The notes: generated by a model not told the origin, from the letters alone. DNA of 64,000 bases from Bradyrhizobium sp. SZCCHNS1050 (GCF_032484785.1 NZ_JAUETR010000004.1:124001-188000), one strand, 5' to 3'; shown: positions 33,686 through 43,213, counted from the stretch's first letter. A program made the numbers and translations.

Positions 33686-34027
33686 TCAGTGCGCGGCCGG
33701 CGGGGTGAACTTGGCAGCGATGCCTTCCAGCGGCTTGAACGCCTGCTTGGCGAGATCCGAATACAGCCCGGCGATCTTCTGCGAATCGGCGACGAAGGTC
33801 TCGTAGGCCGACTTGGCGAACTCGGTCTGCACCTCGAGCACCTTGTCGAACGACTTCACGCCCTGGAGCTTCTCGACGAACGACTTGGTGTCCTCGAACG
33901 ACTTCTTGGTGTAGTCGCCATACGCGGTGGCGATGGCCTGAAGGCCGTTCTGCACGGTGGTCGCGGAGTTCACGACGGTCTCGAACTGCTCTTTGCCGTA
34001 GTTCTGAAAGTCTTCAACCTTAAACAT
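33686..34027 (-). CDS. Phasin family protein
   Basis: A 113-residue amphipathic helical protein of the Phasin_2 type (QNYGKEQFETVVNSATTVQN, then YGDYTKKSFEDTKSFVEKLQ and VLEVQTEFAKSAYETFVADS). Phasins coat polyhydroxybutyrate granules. ATG 34025-34027 has AAAGGAATG upstream. A good promoter lies ~57 nt further upstream, with a GTGC-N3-GCAC dyad in its spacer and a second dyad upstream, suggesting control by PhaR, the granule-sensing repressor of phasin genes. Confidence 0.88.
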   Translation of the reverse strand: MFKVEDFQNYGKEQFETVVNSATTVQNGLQAIATAYGDYTKKSFEDTKSFVEKLQGVKSFDKVLEVQTEFAKSAYETFVADSQKIAGLYSDLAKQAFKPLEGIAAKFTPPAAH

Positions 34028-34090
34028 GTGGCATTCCTTTCCCTGATTTTGAGCGCCCTCAGGGAAGCCCCGGCTCCCTGACGCATTCAT

Positions 34091-34118
34091 AATATAGTGC
34101 AGCGCACAAAAAAATCAA
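34091..34118 (-). promoter_or_regulatory. Phasin promoter
   Basis: On the minus strand TTGATT (34113-34118), a 16-bp spacer and TATATT (34091-34096). The spacer contains the GTGC-N3-GCAC dyad of candidate PhaR site 1. Confidence 0.6.
34095..34109. promoter_or_regulatory. Candidate PhaR operator, site 1
   Basis: On the minus strand TTGTGCGCTGCACTA. The core GTGC-N3-GCAC is a dyad, and the 15-mer recurs inverted at 34124-34138. It lies between the -35 and -10 of the phasin promoter. PhaR sites in other alphaproteobacteria are described as TGC-N3-GCA dyads. Confidence 0.5.
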
Positions 34119-34123
34119 GAATC

Positions 34124-34138
34124 TTGTGCAATGCACCA
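34124..34138. promoter_or_regulatory. Candidate PhaR operator, site 2
   Basis: TTGTGCAATGCACCA on the plus strand, matching site 1 at 12 of 15 positions and keeping GTGC-N3-GCAC. The sites are 29 bp apart centre to centre. The remaining sequence up to 34456 shows nothing else. Confidence 0.5.
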
Positions 34139-34456
34139 TCCCGGGCATTGCGGTCTCGACGCACCGTCGGACGCCCCAAGCCGGGGCAGTTCGGCAGAAA
34201 TACCAGCCATCGCCGCAAGGTTTCTTTAATCCTTTGGCAACTCGACCGTCCTAACCTCTCCGGTGGTCCCGGCCAGCGTCGGCCGAACCGTAAAGCTGTT
34301 CTAAAACAGCGTCTTAACAAAACCTCAGTTCGAGGCCTTCGATGCTTGGCAGCGTCACGGCGCGATCGGGAGGTCCGACAGGCACGGTTACGGGGGCGTT
34401 CGGCACAATTTCGCCTTACGAGCCGGTGATCACGTCAGAAATTGGACGGGGATTTC

Positions 34457-36205
34457 ATGCTTCGCAAAAAAATGGCTTCCTCGCGCCTGTTGCGAGTTGG
34501 CGTCTACGGACTGATCACCCTCGCGACGGCAGCAGTGGTCACGGTCGACAGCGCGGAGGCGCGTCGGCGCCATCGGCAGCATCACGCGCGTCACTCCCCC
34601 CATAATGACGAGGGCAGCTACAGCCCGGCGTTCGCGTCGATCGTCGTCGACGGCAATTCCGGCGCGACGCTGACGGCGACCAATCCCGACGCCTTGCGGC
34701 ACCCCGCCTCGCTCACCAAGATCATGACGCTCTATTTGCTGTTCGAGCGGCTCGATTCCGGCAAGATGAAGCTCGATACCGAGATGCCGGTGTCCGAGCA
34801 CGCCTCCGAGCAGTCGCCGACCAAGCTCGGCTTGCGCCCCGGCCAGAGCATCCGCGTCGAGGACGCGATCAAGGGCCTCGTGACGCGCTCGGCCAACGAC
34901 GCCGCCGTGGTCATCGCCGAAGCGATCGGCGGCGACGAGGACGAGTTCGCCAAGATGATGACGCGCAAGGCGCGCTCGCTCGGCATGAGCCGCACCACCT
35001 ATGTGAACGCCTCCGGCCTCCCCGCCGACGCGCAGATCACGACGGCGCGTGACCAGTCGATCCTCGGCCGCGCGATCCAGGACCGCTTCCCGCGGTACTA
35101 CCGCTACTTCTCGACGGTGGTGTTCAATTATCGCGGCCAGTCGATCCGCAACCACAATCATCTGCTCGGCAATGTCGAGGGCATCGACGGCATCAAGACC
35201 GGCTACACCCGCGCCTCCGGCTTCAACATCGTGACCTCGCTGCGCCGCGGCAACCGCCATCTGATCGGCGTCGTACTCGGCGGCCGCAGCGGCGGCTCGC
35301 GTGACGCCATCATGCGCAACCTGCTCGCCGAAAATCTCGACAAGGGCGCGACCCGGCGCACCGTGGCGGCGATCGGCGAGCGCGGCGGCTCCGACAGCGG
35401 CGATGCCGATCAGGGCACGATGCAGCTCGCCTCGGCGGCGCCGGAGACGCCGGCCCCGAGCCGCGCCTCCAAGATCATCTCAACCCTCTCGGAAGCCACC
35501 GCGGCCCTGCCGCCGGCGGCACCGAGAGAGGCCAAGGTCGAGCCGGCGCCGATGACCTCCGGCGTGATCCAGAGCCAGCCGATGTCGATCGTTCCCGGCT
35601 CGACCGAGCCGATGAAGCCGGTCAAGGTCAGGACGGTCCAGGTCAAGGCCGGCGCGGTCAAGCTCGCGACCGCCGCGCCGCAGCCGGCCGCCCCTGCTCC
35701 CGCACCCTTCGCTCAGCGTGTCGAGGCCATCGAGCCGGCGCCGCCGATCGCCCGTACCGAGGCCCCCCGTCCCGACATGCCGCCGCAGCCGCCGGGCCAT
35801 GGCACCGGCAACGGCATTCTCGGCGTGCTGCCCGCCTCCAGCCTGCCGGCAGGCTCGTCGCAGGCCATGGCCTATGCGGCGCCTCCGGCCCAGCCGGCGC
35901 CGACGCAGATCGCCTCCGCGAGCGCTGCGCCGGAGCTTCCGAGCAAGCCTTCCGTCACGCGCAGCGGCTGGATCATCCAGGTCGGAGCGCTGGACAACGA
36001 GGCCGAGGCCCAGAAGCGGATCGAGGCGGCCCGCAGCTCGGCACAAGGTCTCCTCAGCAAGGCCGATCCCTTCACCGAGACGGTTGCGAAGGGCGACAAG
36101 ACCCTCATCCGCGCCCGCTTCGCCGGGCTCGATCGTGATCAGGCCGAGGCCGTCTGCAAGAAGCTGAAGCGCGCCGACATCTCCTGCATGACCGTGCACA
36201 ACTAA
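34457..36205 (+). CDS. D-alanyl-D-alanine carboxypeptidase with C-terminal SPOR domain
   Basis: A 582-residue low-molecular-weight penicillin-binding protein. Signal/anchor LRVGVYGLITLATAAVVTVD lies near residues 12-31. The transpeptidase-fold domain (~55-290) has SLTK (HPASLTKIMTLYLLF), SAN (VTRSANDAAVVIAE) and KTG (DGIKTGYTRASGFN). A long Pro/Ala-rich linker (~320-495) leads to a C-terminal SPOR domain (GWIIQVGALDNEAEAQKRIE to the end), which would target it to the septum. It trims the terminal D-Ala of peptidoglycan stems. ATG 34457 follows GGGGAT. Terminator at 36230. Confidence 0.92.
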   Translation: MLRKKMASSRLLRVGVYGLITLATAAVVTVDSAEARRRHRQHHARHSPHNDEGSYSPAFASIVVDGNSGATLTATNPDALRHPASLTKIMTLYLLFERLDSGKMKLDTEMPVSEHASEQSPTKLGLRPGQSIRVEDAIKGLVTRSANDAAVVIAEAIGGDEDEFAKMMTRKARSLGMSRTTYVNASGLPADAQITTARDQSILGRAIQDRFPRYYRYFSTVVFNYRGQSIRNHNHLLGNVEGIDGIKTGYTRASGFNIVTSLRRGNRHLIGVVLGGRSGGSRDAIMRNLLAENLDKGATRRTVAAIGERGGSDSGDADQGTMQLASAAPETPAPSRASKIISTLSEATAALPPAAPREAKVEPAPMTSGVIQSQPMSIVPGSTEPMKPVKVRTVQVKAGAVKLATAAPQPAAPAPAPFAQRVEAIEPAPPIARTEAPRPDMPPQPPGHGTGNGILGVLPASSLPAGSSQAMAYAAPPAQPAPTQIASASAAPELPSKPSVTRSGWIIQVGALDNEAEAQKRIEAARSSAQGLLSKADPFTETVAKGDKTLIRARFAGLDRDQAEAVCKKLKRADISCMTVHN

Positions 36206-36229
36206 CGCCGGCACTGATCCTGTTCCGAT

Positions 36230-36262
36230 GAGGCCCGCGCGACACAGCGCGGGCCTTTTCGT
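36230..36262 (+). terminator. Intrinsic terminator after the carboxypeptidase gene
   Basis: GGCCCGCGC and GCGCGGGCC form a 9-bp stem with a 6-nt loop (GACACA), followed by TTTTCGTTT. No further feature is seen before the DnaJ-like gene ends at 36441. Confidence 0.9.
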
Positions 36263-36440
36263 TTGCGGACCACGCGATCGACGGCGGGACGCACGGGTGC
36301 AAACCACTCGTCAAGGATTTCCCGCTAGAACTTTTTCACCATGACGAACGATCGTGCCTGGCAAGGGCGAGAGCCGCCGGCGTCGACAAAGTTGCGTTGA
36401 AAGCGGGTTCGGTGTTGTGGCGTTGGTGGCGTTGCCGGAG

Positions 36441-37157
36441 TTAGCCGTGATGCGTACGAAGCAGAGTATCCTTGGCCTCGTTCACCCGGGCGGCGAGGTA
36501 CGTCGACCCCCCTTGGTCGGGATGCAGTTTCTTCATGAGCGCGCGGTGGGCACGCCCGATCTCGTCTCGCCCCGCGCCCGGCTGCAGGCCAAGGATCTGA
36601 TAGGCCTCCTCTTCCGTCATTTTGGAGCTCGACGCCGCGCGGCCCTGCCGCCCTGCCGCATCGCCCTGCGCGTGCTGACGCCAAGCGGGAAACCGGCGGT
36701 CCAGATAAGTTTCAAGTAGAGCGACGCTGTCGGCATCGAGGCTCGGCGTCATCGCGGCGAGCTGCGCCAGATCGAACTCGTCCAGCGACCGGCCGGCATG
36801 GGCGCCGGCGACAAAGCGGCCCTGCATCTGCCCGCTGTCATGATCGAGCACCATCTCGATGAAATGCGAGCGCACCCGCGAGCTCTGACCGGACGAGCGC
36901 TGCCCACCCAGCCCGAACATGCTGCCGAAATTGCCGAGACCACCGGGTGACCAGCCGAGCAGCCCCGCCCCGAACAACCCGATCGGGATCGCCACCACCA
37001 GCTCGCCGCGGAGGCCGGTGAAGGCTGCCACCGCAAGGCAGCCGATACCGCCGGCAACCTTGATCGCGCGCGCCAGCGCCGCCGGATTCGCGTTCCGGAA
37101 CATCTGCAGCAACAGATAAAGGGTGATGACGGCGACGGCGCCAGCGATCAGTGTCAT
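36441..37157 (-). CDS. Membrane-anchored DnaJ-domain protein
   Basis: A 238-residue protein. Two or three hydrophobic segments occupy the N-terminus (MTLIAGAVAVITLYLLLQMF and AIKVAGGIGCLAVAAFTGLR, then a Gly-rich LFGAGLLGWSPGGLGNFGSM). A middle region (EMVLDHDSGQMQGRFVAGAH) precedes a C-terminal J domain (~175-238) with the HPD motif in ALMKKLHPDQGGSTYLAARV. The topology (membrane first, J domain last) resembles TIM14/Pam18-like and DjlA-type co-chaperones and is frequent in Rhizobiales. The J domain would stimulate a DnaK partner at the membrane. Confidence 0.85.
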   Translation of the reverse strand: MTLIAGAVAVITLYLLLQMFRNANPAALARAIKVAGGIGCLAVAAFTGLRGELVVAIPIGLFGAGLLGWSPGGLGNFGSMFGLGGQRSSGQSSRVRSHFIEMVLDHDSGQMQGRFVAGAHAGRSLDEFDLAQLAAMTPSLDADSVALLETYLDRRFPAWRQHAQGDAAGRQGRAASSSKMTEEEAYQILGLQPGAGRDEIGRAHRALMKKLHPDQGGSTYLAARVNEAKDTLLRTHHG

Positions 37158-37267
37158 GGCCCGAATATAGGGCGTGCCGGGACAAAAAGCATGATCGGCT
37201 GCGTCCGCGACCGGCAGGCTCGAGCCGCTGCGCCGGGCTTGACGTTGGCGGCCGCCGAAATCGATCT

Positions 37268-38026
37268 CTACTTCATCTGCCCGATCAGGCGTGCCGCGCC
37301 CGCTTCGGAGCCGGCCAGCCGGAGCAGCGCCGCGCGGCCACCCGCCGCGTAGGCCGCGGCGGCGCGCAGAAGGTCGCGCAACTGCGCGGATGCGCCGGGA
37401 TCGAAGCGGCACCATGCTCCCCCCGACAGCCGCGCCATCTCGCGAAACGCCTGCTCGGCCGCGGGCTCATGGCCCTCCTGGAACATGAACAGCGGGACCT
37501 TCAGCAGCCCGAGCTCGCCGGCCTTTGCGCAGAGCACGTCGACATTCTCCTCCATCGCGTCGCCAACGAACACGACGGCGCGGATTCCGGATGCTGTCGC
37601 ATGGCGCCGCGCCTCGGCAAGAACCTTGCCGATCTGGGTCTGGCCGCCGCGGCAATCGATCTTGCCCATCAGCCGGGCGAGCTCAGCGCTGTCGGAGATC
37701 CAGCCAGTGGCGCGGCATTCATCGAAGCCACGATAGTACACCAACCGGATATCGAGGCTGCCGAGTGCGGCGGCCTCGCGAAACATGTCGGCCTGCAGGG
37801 CACAGGCCATGTCCCAGGTTGGCTGGCGGCTCAGGGTCGCATCAAGCGCAAAGACGAGACGACCTCTGGTCCCCTGAGCTGCTGGAGCCACGGCCTTGGC
37901 CTGCGCAACGAACGCCGCAATGGCGTCTGCGGTGGAGCGCTCATTGTCGGGCAACCGCTGCTGGCGCGATCCCTCTTCGGCCGAGGTCAACGGGGCAGAA
38001 CCGGGCTTCGAACGATCATCGACCAT
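37268..38026 (-). CDS. VWA-domain protein
   Basis: A 252-residue cytosolic protein with a VWA-like fold: RLVFALDATLSRQPTWDMAC (a MIDAS-like DATLS), LDIRLVYYRGFDECRATGWI and IRAVVFVGDAMEENVDVLCA. No signal peptide. Family members are found in Bradyrhizobiaceae next to the DnaJ-like gene and may form an operon with it (110-bp gap, same strand). Function unknown. Confidence 0.75.
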   Translation of the reverse strand: MVDDRSKPGSAPLTSAEEGSRQQRLPDNERSTADAIAAFVAQAKAVAPAAQGTRGRLVFALDATLSRQPTWDMACALQADMFREAAALGSLDIRLVYYRGFDECRATGWISDSAELARLMGKIDCRGGQTQIGKVLAEARRHATASGIRAVVFVGDAMEENVDVLCAKAGELGLLKVPLFMFQEGHEPAAEQAFREMARLSGGAWCRFDPGASAQLRDLLRAAAAYAAGGRAALLRLAGSEAGAARLIGQMK

Positions 38027-38158
38027 GCACGCACCTTGCTCGGACGCGCATCATGTGGGCAGGCGGACGGACGGCTTCAACGACGGCAACGCATCTACCC
38101 GCCGACGTGGCAGGCAAGGATCAGGCGAGGCTGGCGCGCGCCCCGGCGGCTTGCGCGC

Positions 38159-39046
38159 TCAATGCGTCAGCGGCTTGGCCGGCGTCGCGGTCTTGCCAAC
38201 CGGCGCATAAGGCGCGACGGGACCCGGATCGAGCAACGGGGTCTTGGTCTCGACCGGCCCGATGTCGCTGGTGCTGTCGCTATCGGCGAGGAACTTGTCC
38301 AGCATGGCCTGGATCGACGACTTGGCGTCGTCAGGTCCGGTGTCGCGCATGTCGTTGTGCTGGAAGTCCGTCTTGACGACGGTGATGCCTTCCTTCTCGC
38401 AGATGTCGTCGCTCGGGATCACGCCGGGATCGGTCTTGAATTGCGGGTCCTTCGAGCGGAACGACAGGATCTTGAACTTGCCGTCGGTGACGAACGGGAC
38501 GCGGAGGTTGTCGAGCGTGACGACCTTCCGGACGTCTTCGGGATACTGCTTGGCGAAATACATCGAGATGTCGCCGCCCATCGAATGACCAACCATCGTC
38601 AGATGATCATAGTCGGCATTCGGCTGCACCTGGTGCATCTGCTCGACGGCGAACCGGATGTTGGCGACACCGCGCTGGATCTGCGGCAGCCGGCCGACAT
38701 AGGGCTCGCCGACCTTCGTCACCATCGGCGCATCGGTCGGCAGGTCGTGCTGGATGCTGACCGCCATGTAGCCGCGCGCAGCAAATACGTTGGCCAGGAA
38801 CGAGTACTCGGTGAACTTGACGGTGTTGCCGTGATTGAGGATCGCGACCGGCAGCTTGATCATGCCGGCTTCGGCCTGCATCTCCTTGTCGCGCCGGACG
38901 GCCACGGCGACCTCGACCAGCCGGTTGTCGCGCGAGGCGTCATAGAACCTGATGGTCTCGTGCCGGATAGCCCACTTGCTCGCGGTGAAGTAGCCGACCG
39001 CCGCCAGCACGCTGACAGACACAAGAACGGTTATTCCACGCTTCAT
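38159..39046 (-). CDS. Alpha/beta hydrolase, exported
   Basis: A 295-residue hydrolase. The N-terminal hydrophobic segment (GITVLVSVSVLAAVGYFTAS) is a signal peptide or anchor. The nucleophile elbow is GHSMGG in LTMVGHSMGGDISMYFAKQY. LPVAILNHGNTVKFTEYSFL forms the oxyanion region, and a His candidate lies in TDFQHNDMRDT. ATG 39044-39046 follows GAGGGAC. Substrate unknown; dienelactone-hydrolase-like or lipase-like activity is possible. Confidence 0.8.
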   Translation of the reverse strand: MKRGITVLVSVSVLAAVGYFTASKWAIRHETIRFYDASRDNRLVEVAVAVRRDKEMQAEAGMIKLPVAILNHGNTVKFTEYSFLANVFAARGYMAVSIQHDLPTDAPMVTKVGEPYVGRLPQIQRGVANIRFAVEQMHQVQPNADYDHLTMVGHSMGGDISMYFAKQYPEDVRKVVTLDNLRVPFVTDGKFKILSFRSKDPQFKTDPGVIPSDDICEKEGITVVKTDFQHNDMRDTGPDDAKSSIQAMLDKFLADSDSTSDIGPVETKTPLLDPGPVAPYAPVGKTATPAKPLTH

Positions 39047-39458
39047 GTTTGTCCCTCGGGAGCACAATCAAAGGTAGTTTTGAACCTGTAAGACTCTCGC
39101 GACCCGTTCTGTTTAATATATGTAACGGCGCTGTGACAGGAAGACCAAATGTTGTGTATCCGTCGCCCGTTCGTTGTGCGCCGCACCTAGTTGCTGTGCA
39201 GCATAGCTGGGTTCCGCCGCCCGTCTCTTGCGACTTGAGCCCTGAACGTCAGGTTCAAATCAGTCATGAATTTGACGGTAATCTAGCGAAATTGGCGGCT
39301 GCGGCGTTGACCTGAGACAAATCTTCCTCCGTCCGCCCCCAAACAGGCCGGGCGCGCCGTTACCCGCCACCGCTGTCCGCAGATTGTTTAACCAAGCCGG
39401 GCGCACGTTCAACGCGCACAATGTCTCAGGCGAGGTCTCGCCCGAATGCGGACGGTAT
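39047..39458. other. Intergenic region upstream of the hydrolase
   Basis: About 410 bp. AT-rich sequence near 39109-39125 (TTTAATATATGTAACGG) may be the hydrolase promoter. No RNA gene, terminator hairpin or repeat is recognised. An 88-codon open frame on plus (39049-39315) has no ribosome site or protein-like composition and was not called. Confidence 0.35.
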
Positions 39459-40382
39459 TCAGGCGCTGATGATGTCGTGCAGGTCGAGTGGCTTGTCGAC
39501 CTGGGCGAACCATTCGGCGCGGTTCGCGGCGCGGCGGCGGCCGCGCTCGTCCAGCGGCAGCTTGAGCTGGCGCAGCAGGCTGGTGACCTCCTCCCGGGCC
39601 GTGACGTGGCCGAGATTGGGGCGGGTGCCCAGGGTCGCCTCGTCGATGTCGTCGAGCGCGGTCAGTCCGCGCGGGAAGAACTCACGGTAGACGACGCGTT
39701 CGGCAAAGCCGTCGATGGCGCGAAAGCCGAGCCGCAGCGACAGGTCCTTGAGGCCGTCGGCGACCAGTTGCTTGTTGCGGGAGCCGAGCATCGACAGCCG
39801 GTTGCGGACCACGATCCAGTCGGTCATCGCACCGTCCACCTGGCGGCGCTTGCGCCGGACGTCACGCACCATCTCCGCATAGTGGCTCTCGCCGGTCACG
39901 GCATAGGTCGCGGGATCGACCGTTCCCAGCACGTCGAAGTCGAGGAAGCTGTCGTTGATCGGCGTGACCAGCGTATCCGCCATCGAATGCGCCAGGCGCA
40001 TCAGGTAGCTGTCGTTGCCGGGCGTATCGATGACGATGAAATCGAACGAGCGTTCGACGGCGCTCACGGCCTCCATGAACTGCTGGAACTCGGTGTTCTC
40101 GTTCTCGTCGATCTGCAACGTCCGGCCGAGCTGGATGCAGTAGTGCGTCGGCAGTTCGAGGCGCAGTCCGGTGCGGCGCGCCCAGGCGCTCCGGTTGTTG
40201 ATGTAATGGGTGAAGCTCTGCTGGCGGCAATCGAGATCGATCGTGGCGACACGCTGGCCGGCCTTCAGGAGTGCCACGGCAATGTGCAGGGCGGTGGTCG
40301 ACTTGCCCGACCCGCCCTTCTCGTTTCCAAGCACAACCACGTGGGCCGAGCCCGATTGTCCTTGGCTAGTTTGCACCAGCAT
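39459..40382 (-). CDS. mipZ: Division-plane positioning ATPase MipZ
   Basis: A 307-residue ParA-superfamily ATPase. The deviant Walker A KGGSGKST lies at ~21-28 in HVVVLGNEKGGSGKSTTALH. RVATIDLDCRQQSFTHYINN, DFIVIDTPGNDSYLMRLAHS and the MipZ-type DTLVTPINDSFLDFDVLG follow. MipZ binds ParB near the origins and blocks FtsZ assembly at the poles in alphaproteobacteria. Length and the RNRLSMLGSRNKQ segment separate it from chromosome-partitioning ParA. It stands alone; panC is divergent. Confidence 0.92.
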   Translation of the reverse strand: MLVQTSQGQSGSAHVVVLGNEKGGSGKSTTALHIAVALLKAGQRVATIDLDCRQQSFTHYINNRSAWARRTGLRLELPTHYCIQLGRTLQIDENENTEFQQFMEAVSAVERSFDFIVIDTPGNDSYLMRLAHSMADTLVTPINDSFLDFDVLGTVDPATYAVTGESHYAEMVRDVRRKRRQVDGAMTDWIVVRNRLSMLGSRNKQLVADGLKDLSLRLGFRAIDGFAERVVYREFFPRGLTALDDIDEATLGTRPNLGHVTAREEVTSLLRQLKLPLDERGRRRAANRAEWFAQVDKPLDLHDIISA

Positions 40383-40644
40383 GTTGTCGACCTCTTACGA
40401 TCATCTTCGAGTCACGGTCGTCTGCGGTCAAGTGAAATGCATCGTCATCGTGAATCCCACGGGGGACGCATCCTCCGCTACTACTTGACGCGCGCGTTTA
40501 CCAACTCCGCATCGGACGCGGAGACGTGCTAACAGGCGTATTCAAGTATGCTGAGCGGCGTGTCGCGTTCTTGTTAAGGGCAGTCGCCCGAGCGTCAAGG
40601 CCGAACAGTGCAACCGCAATTTTTCGCTGTGAGATCGAGCAAAA

Positions 40645-41496
40645 ATGTCACGAAGCCCGCGCGTCGCCCGCACCGTTTCCGCCCTCCGCCGCGAGCTCGA
40701 CAGCTTGCGCGCGAGAAAAGCCAGCATCGCGCTCGTGCCGACCATGGGCGCCCTGCATGAAGGGCACATCTCGCTGGTCCGGCTGGCGAAGCGCCGCGCC
40801 GACAAGGTGGTCGTCTCGATCTTCGTCAACCCGACTCAGTTCGCGCCGACGGAGGATTTCGGGTCCTACCCCCGGACCTGGAAGGAGGATGTCGCGAAAC
40901 TCGCGGCCGAGCGCGTCGATCTGATCTGGCATCCCGACGCGAAGGCGATGTATCCGGACGGCTTCGCGACGCGGATCGTGCCGGAGGGCGCGGCATTGGC
41001 CGGGCTGGAGGATCGCTTCCGTCCGCATTTCTTCGGCGGGGTCGCGACCGTGGTCGCCAAGCTGTTCACGCAATGCCGGCCGGACGTCGCGATCTTCGGC
41101 GAGAAGGACTATCAGCAGCTCCGCGTCGTCGCCCAGATGGCGCGCGACCTCGATCTCGGCGTCCGTGTCGTCGGATCCCGTACGGTGCGCGAACGCGACG
41201 GACTCGCGATGTCGTCGCGCAATGTCTACCTCACGGCAGACGAGCGGCGGGCGGCGCCGACGCTGCACCGTGTCCTGAAGGAGCTGGCGGCCCGGCTGCG
41301 CGCCGGCGACGACATGCAGGCGGCCATTGGGGATGGCGCCGCCGCGATCACCGAAGCCGGCTTTGCCTTGGACTATCTCGAGGTCCGCGACGCCGAGACG
41401 CTGGCGCCCATCGCCCCGAACGAGTCAGGACCGAAACGCATCCTGGTCGCGGCCAAGATCGGAACCACGCGACTGATCGACAATATCGCCGCGTGA
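40645..41496 (+). CDS. panC: Pantothenate synthetase
   Basis: A 283-residue enzyme joining pantoate and beta-alanine with ATP in coenzyme A synthesis. Motifs: [20 protein letters not shown] (HxGH nucleotide site), [47 protein letters not shown] and [13 protein letters not shown]. Start ATG 40645. panB is not adjacent. Confidence 0.96.
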   Translation: MSRSPRVARTVSALRRELDSLRARKASIALVPTMGALHEGHISLVRLAKRRADKVVVSIFVNPTQFAPTEDFGSYPRTWKEDVAKLAAERVDLIWHPDAKAMYPDGFATRIVPEGAALAGLEDRFRPHFFGGVATVVAKLFTQCRPDVAIFGEKDYQQLRVVAQMARDLDLGVRVVGSRTVRERDGLAMSSRNVYLTADERRAAPTLHRVLKELAARLRAGDDMQAAIGDGAAAITEAGFALDYLEVRDAETLAPIAPNESGPKRILVAAKIGTTRLIDNIAA

Positions 41497-41664
41497 GCCG
41501 CCGGGAGACCAGCCGTCCGCCAACACCGTGAGCGCGCCCTCGCCCGCAAGGCAGAGGCAAGGACAACTGACGCCGCGTCGAGCGTACGCCCGGCCCTTGC
41601 GAGCGAGGCTGACTTCCGCCTCGCGTGAGATGCTCACGCGCAACACCACCGGCTCATCAAAGTG

Positions 41665-42105
41665 CTACAGCAGGCCGAGATCGCGCAGCTCGCGGCGCAG
41701 CGGCTCGGGCATGGCTTCGACGCCCGCCGCACCGGACTTGCCGAGATCGGCCGGCGCATCCTCGGCCGTCAGATAGCGCCAGCCCTGGAACGGACGCATC
41801 GGCCGCGGCGACACCGCGATCACCTTCGGCTGCATGATGATGCGGCACCGCCCGATGCCGTCGCCGTCGCGGAACGGCTCGATGCCGACGATCTTCTCGC
41901 GCGCGGCGACCTCACCGCGAATCACCCAATACAGCGAGCCGCCGGCGAGGATGTCCTCGACCCGTTTCGGCGTCATCCGCGTGACATGGACGTGCTGCTG
42001 CGGCAGGCCCTTCTTCTTGGCCGCGAGCATGCGCTCGGCGATCCACTCCTTCAGCTCTTTCACGGACTCGCAGCCGACGGCGAGCTTGATCAGGTGCAGA
42101 GGCAT
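41665..42105 (-). CDS. DUF1489 family protein
   Basis: A 146-residue conserved protein, MPLHLIKLAVGCESVKELKE, followed by HVTRMTPKRVEDILAGGSLY, WVIRGEVAAREKIVGIEPF and GWRYLTAEDAPADL. It matches the alphaproteobacterial DUF1489 family; its role is unknown. It lies 23 nt downstream of the membrane protein gene on the same strand and probably shares its transcript. Confidence 0.8.
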   Translation of the reverse strand: MPLHLIKLAVGCESVKELKEWIAERMLAAKKKGLPQQHVHVTRMTPKRVEDILAGGSLYWVIRGEVAAREKIVGIEPFRDGDGIGRCRIIMQPKVIAVSPRPMRPFQGWRYLTAEDAPADLGKSGAAGVEAMPEPLRRELRDLGLL

Positions 42106-42128
42106 GATGGCGGTTCGACCAGCGGGAT

Positions 42129-43121
42129 CTATTCGTTGTTGGCGGCCGGCTCGGCGGCCTCAGGCGCCGCTTGAGGCGCCGCAGCGGCCGGCTTCGGCTT
42201 CGGCGCGGCCTTCTTGGCCGCCGGCGGCGCCTGGGCGTGGCTGGCAGCCACGGTCGGTGGGGCTGCGGGCGGCGCAAGCTGCGTCGGCGGTTTCGGCGCG
42301 GCGGCTGCCGGGGCGACCGAGCGCGTCGAGGCCGTCGGCTCGGGATTCATGATGCTGACCGGCGGGGTGTTCGCCGAGCTGGGAAATTCGGCGGTCGTCG
42401 GCTTGCCGTTCGGCGCCGACGGCGCCAGCCCTGGAGGCGCCAATCCCGCAAAGGTCCCAGCGGCCGGTTGGCCCGGCGCCGCATTCCACTGCGAGGCGTA
42501 GCGCGTCACCAGCCCCTCATAGGTCCGCCCTTCCATGTTGTTCATCAGTTGCTGGCGATCACCCACGGCACGGAACATCACGCAATCGCTCGGCGTGCAG
42601 CGGTCGCGTGTCAGCAGCACATAGGCCATCAGGCCATAACGATCGCGCTCGACGGCGCGGCGCAGCGCCAGCAGCTCCGCGGTCATCACCTTGTTGGCGC
42701 TGGCGACGTCGCCCACCTGGGACAGCCGGCTCAGCATGCCCGCCGCATAACTGACGGCCGCGGCGGTCATCTCGGCCGATCCGAACAGGCTCTTCTCGCA
42801 ATTCGCGAGCACCAGATCGCCGGCGAGATCATCCACGCAGGCCAGGGCGGGTGCCGAGAGGCCGACGGAGGCGGTCACCGCAGGATCGCCATTGGCGCCA
42901 CGCGGGGTCGCATCCTGGCTCCGCATCATCGACGCCACCGCAATCCCGACCGCCAGCAGCGTGATCACCGTCAGCGCGCCGTTGGCGACCGATTTCTCGG
43001 CCCTGAGCAGCGTCATCAGCACGACCAGTGCAAAGAAACCCGCCGCGGCAACGGTGAGCCACATCGGGAACGCCGGTGAGTTCAAGAGCTGATCCAACGA
43101 GGAAGGCCAGGTCGAGTTCAT
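42129..43121 (-). CDS. Hypothetical membrane protein with Ala/Pro-rich tail
   Basis: A 330-residue protein. Two N-terminal transmembrane helices (LTVAAAGFFALVVLMTLLRA and ANGALTVITLLAVGIAVASM) precede an exported-looking domain with cysteines in ACVDDLAGDLVLANCEKSLF and RDRCTPSDCVMF. That domain contains QQLMNNMEGRTYEGLVTRYA. The last ~120 residues are Ala/Pro/Lys-rich and disordered. I recognise it as a conserved Bradyrhizobium-type hypothetical but know no function. Four cysteines in the folded part may form disulfides. Confidence 0.7.
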   Translation of the reverse strand: MNSTWPSSLDQLLNSPAFPMWLTVAAAGFFALVVLMTLLRAEKSVANGALTVITLLAVGIAVASMMRSQDATPRGANGDPAVTASVGLSAPALACVDDLAGDLVLANCEKSLFGSAEMTAAAVSYAAGMLSRLSQVGDVASANKVMTAELLALRRAVERDRYGLMAYVLLTRDRCTPSDCVMFRAVGDRQQLMNNMEGRTYEGLVTRYASQWNAAPGQPAAGTFAGLAPPGLAPSAPNGKPTTAEFPSSANTPPVSIMNPEPTASTRSVAPAAAAPKPPTQLAPPAAPPTVAASHAQAPPAAKKAAPKPKPAAAAPQAAPEAAEPAANNE

Positions 43122-43192
43122 GCGCGCTTGTTCCTGACGCGGGCCAGCGAAAACGGCCCCGATGGCGTCCCTACATGGGACGGCCGTGAAAC

Positions 43193-43213
43193 GATCATCA
43201 AATTCAAATGATC
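43193..43213. promoter_or_regulatory. Inverted repeat upstream of the membrane protein gene
   Basis: GATCAT and ATGATC flank a 9-bp AT-rich centre (CAAATTCAA), 72 bp upstream of the start at 43121. It could be a regulator site. The rest of 43122-43419 holds nothing I recognise. Confidence 0.3.
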
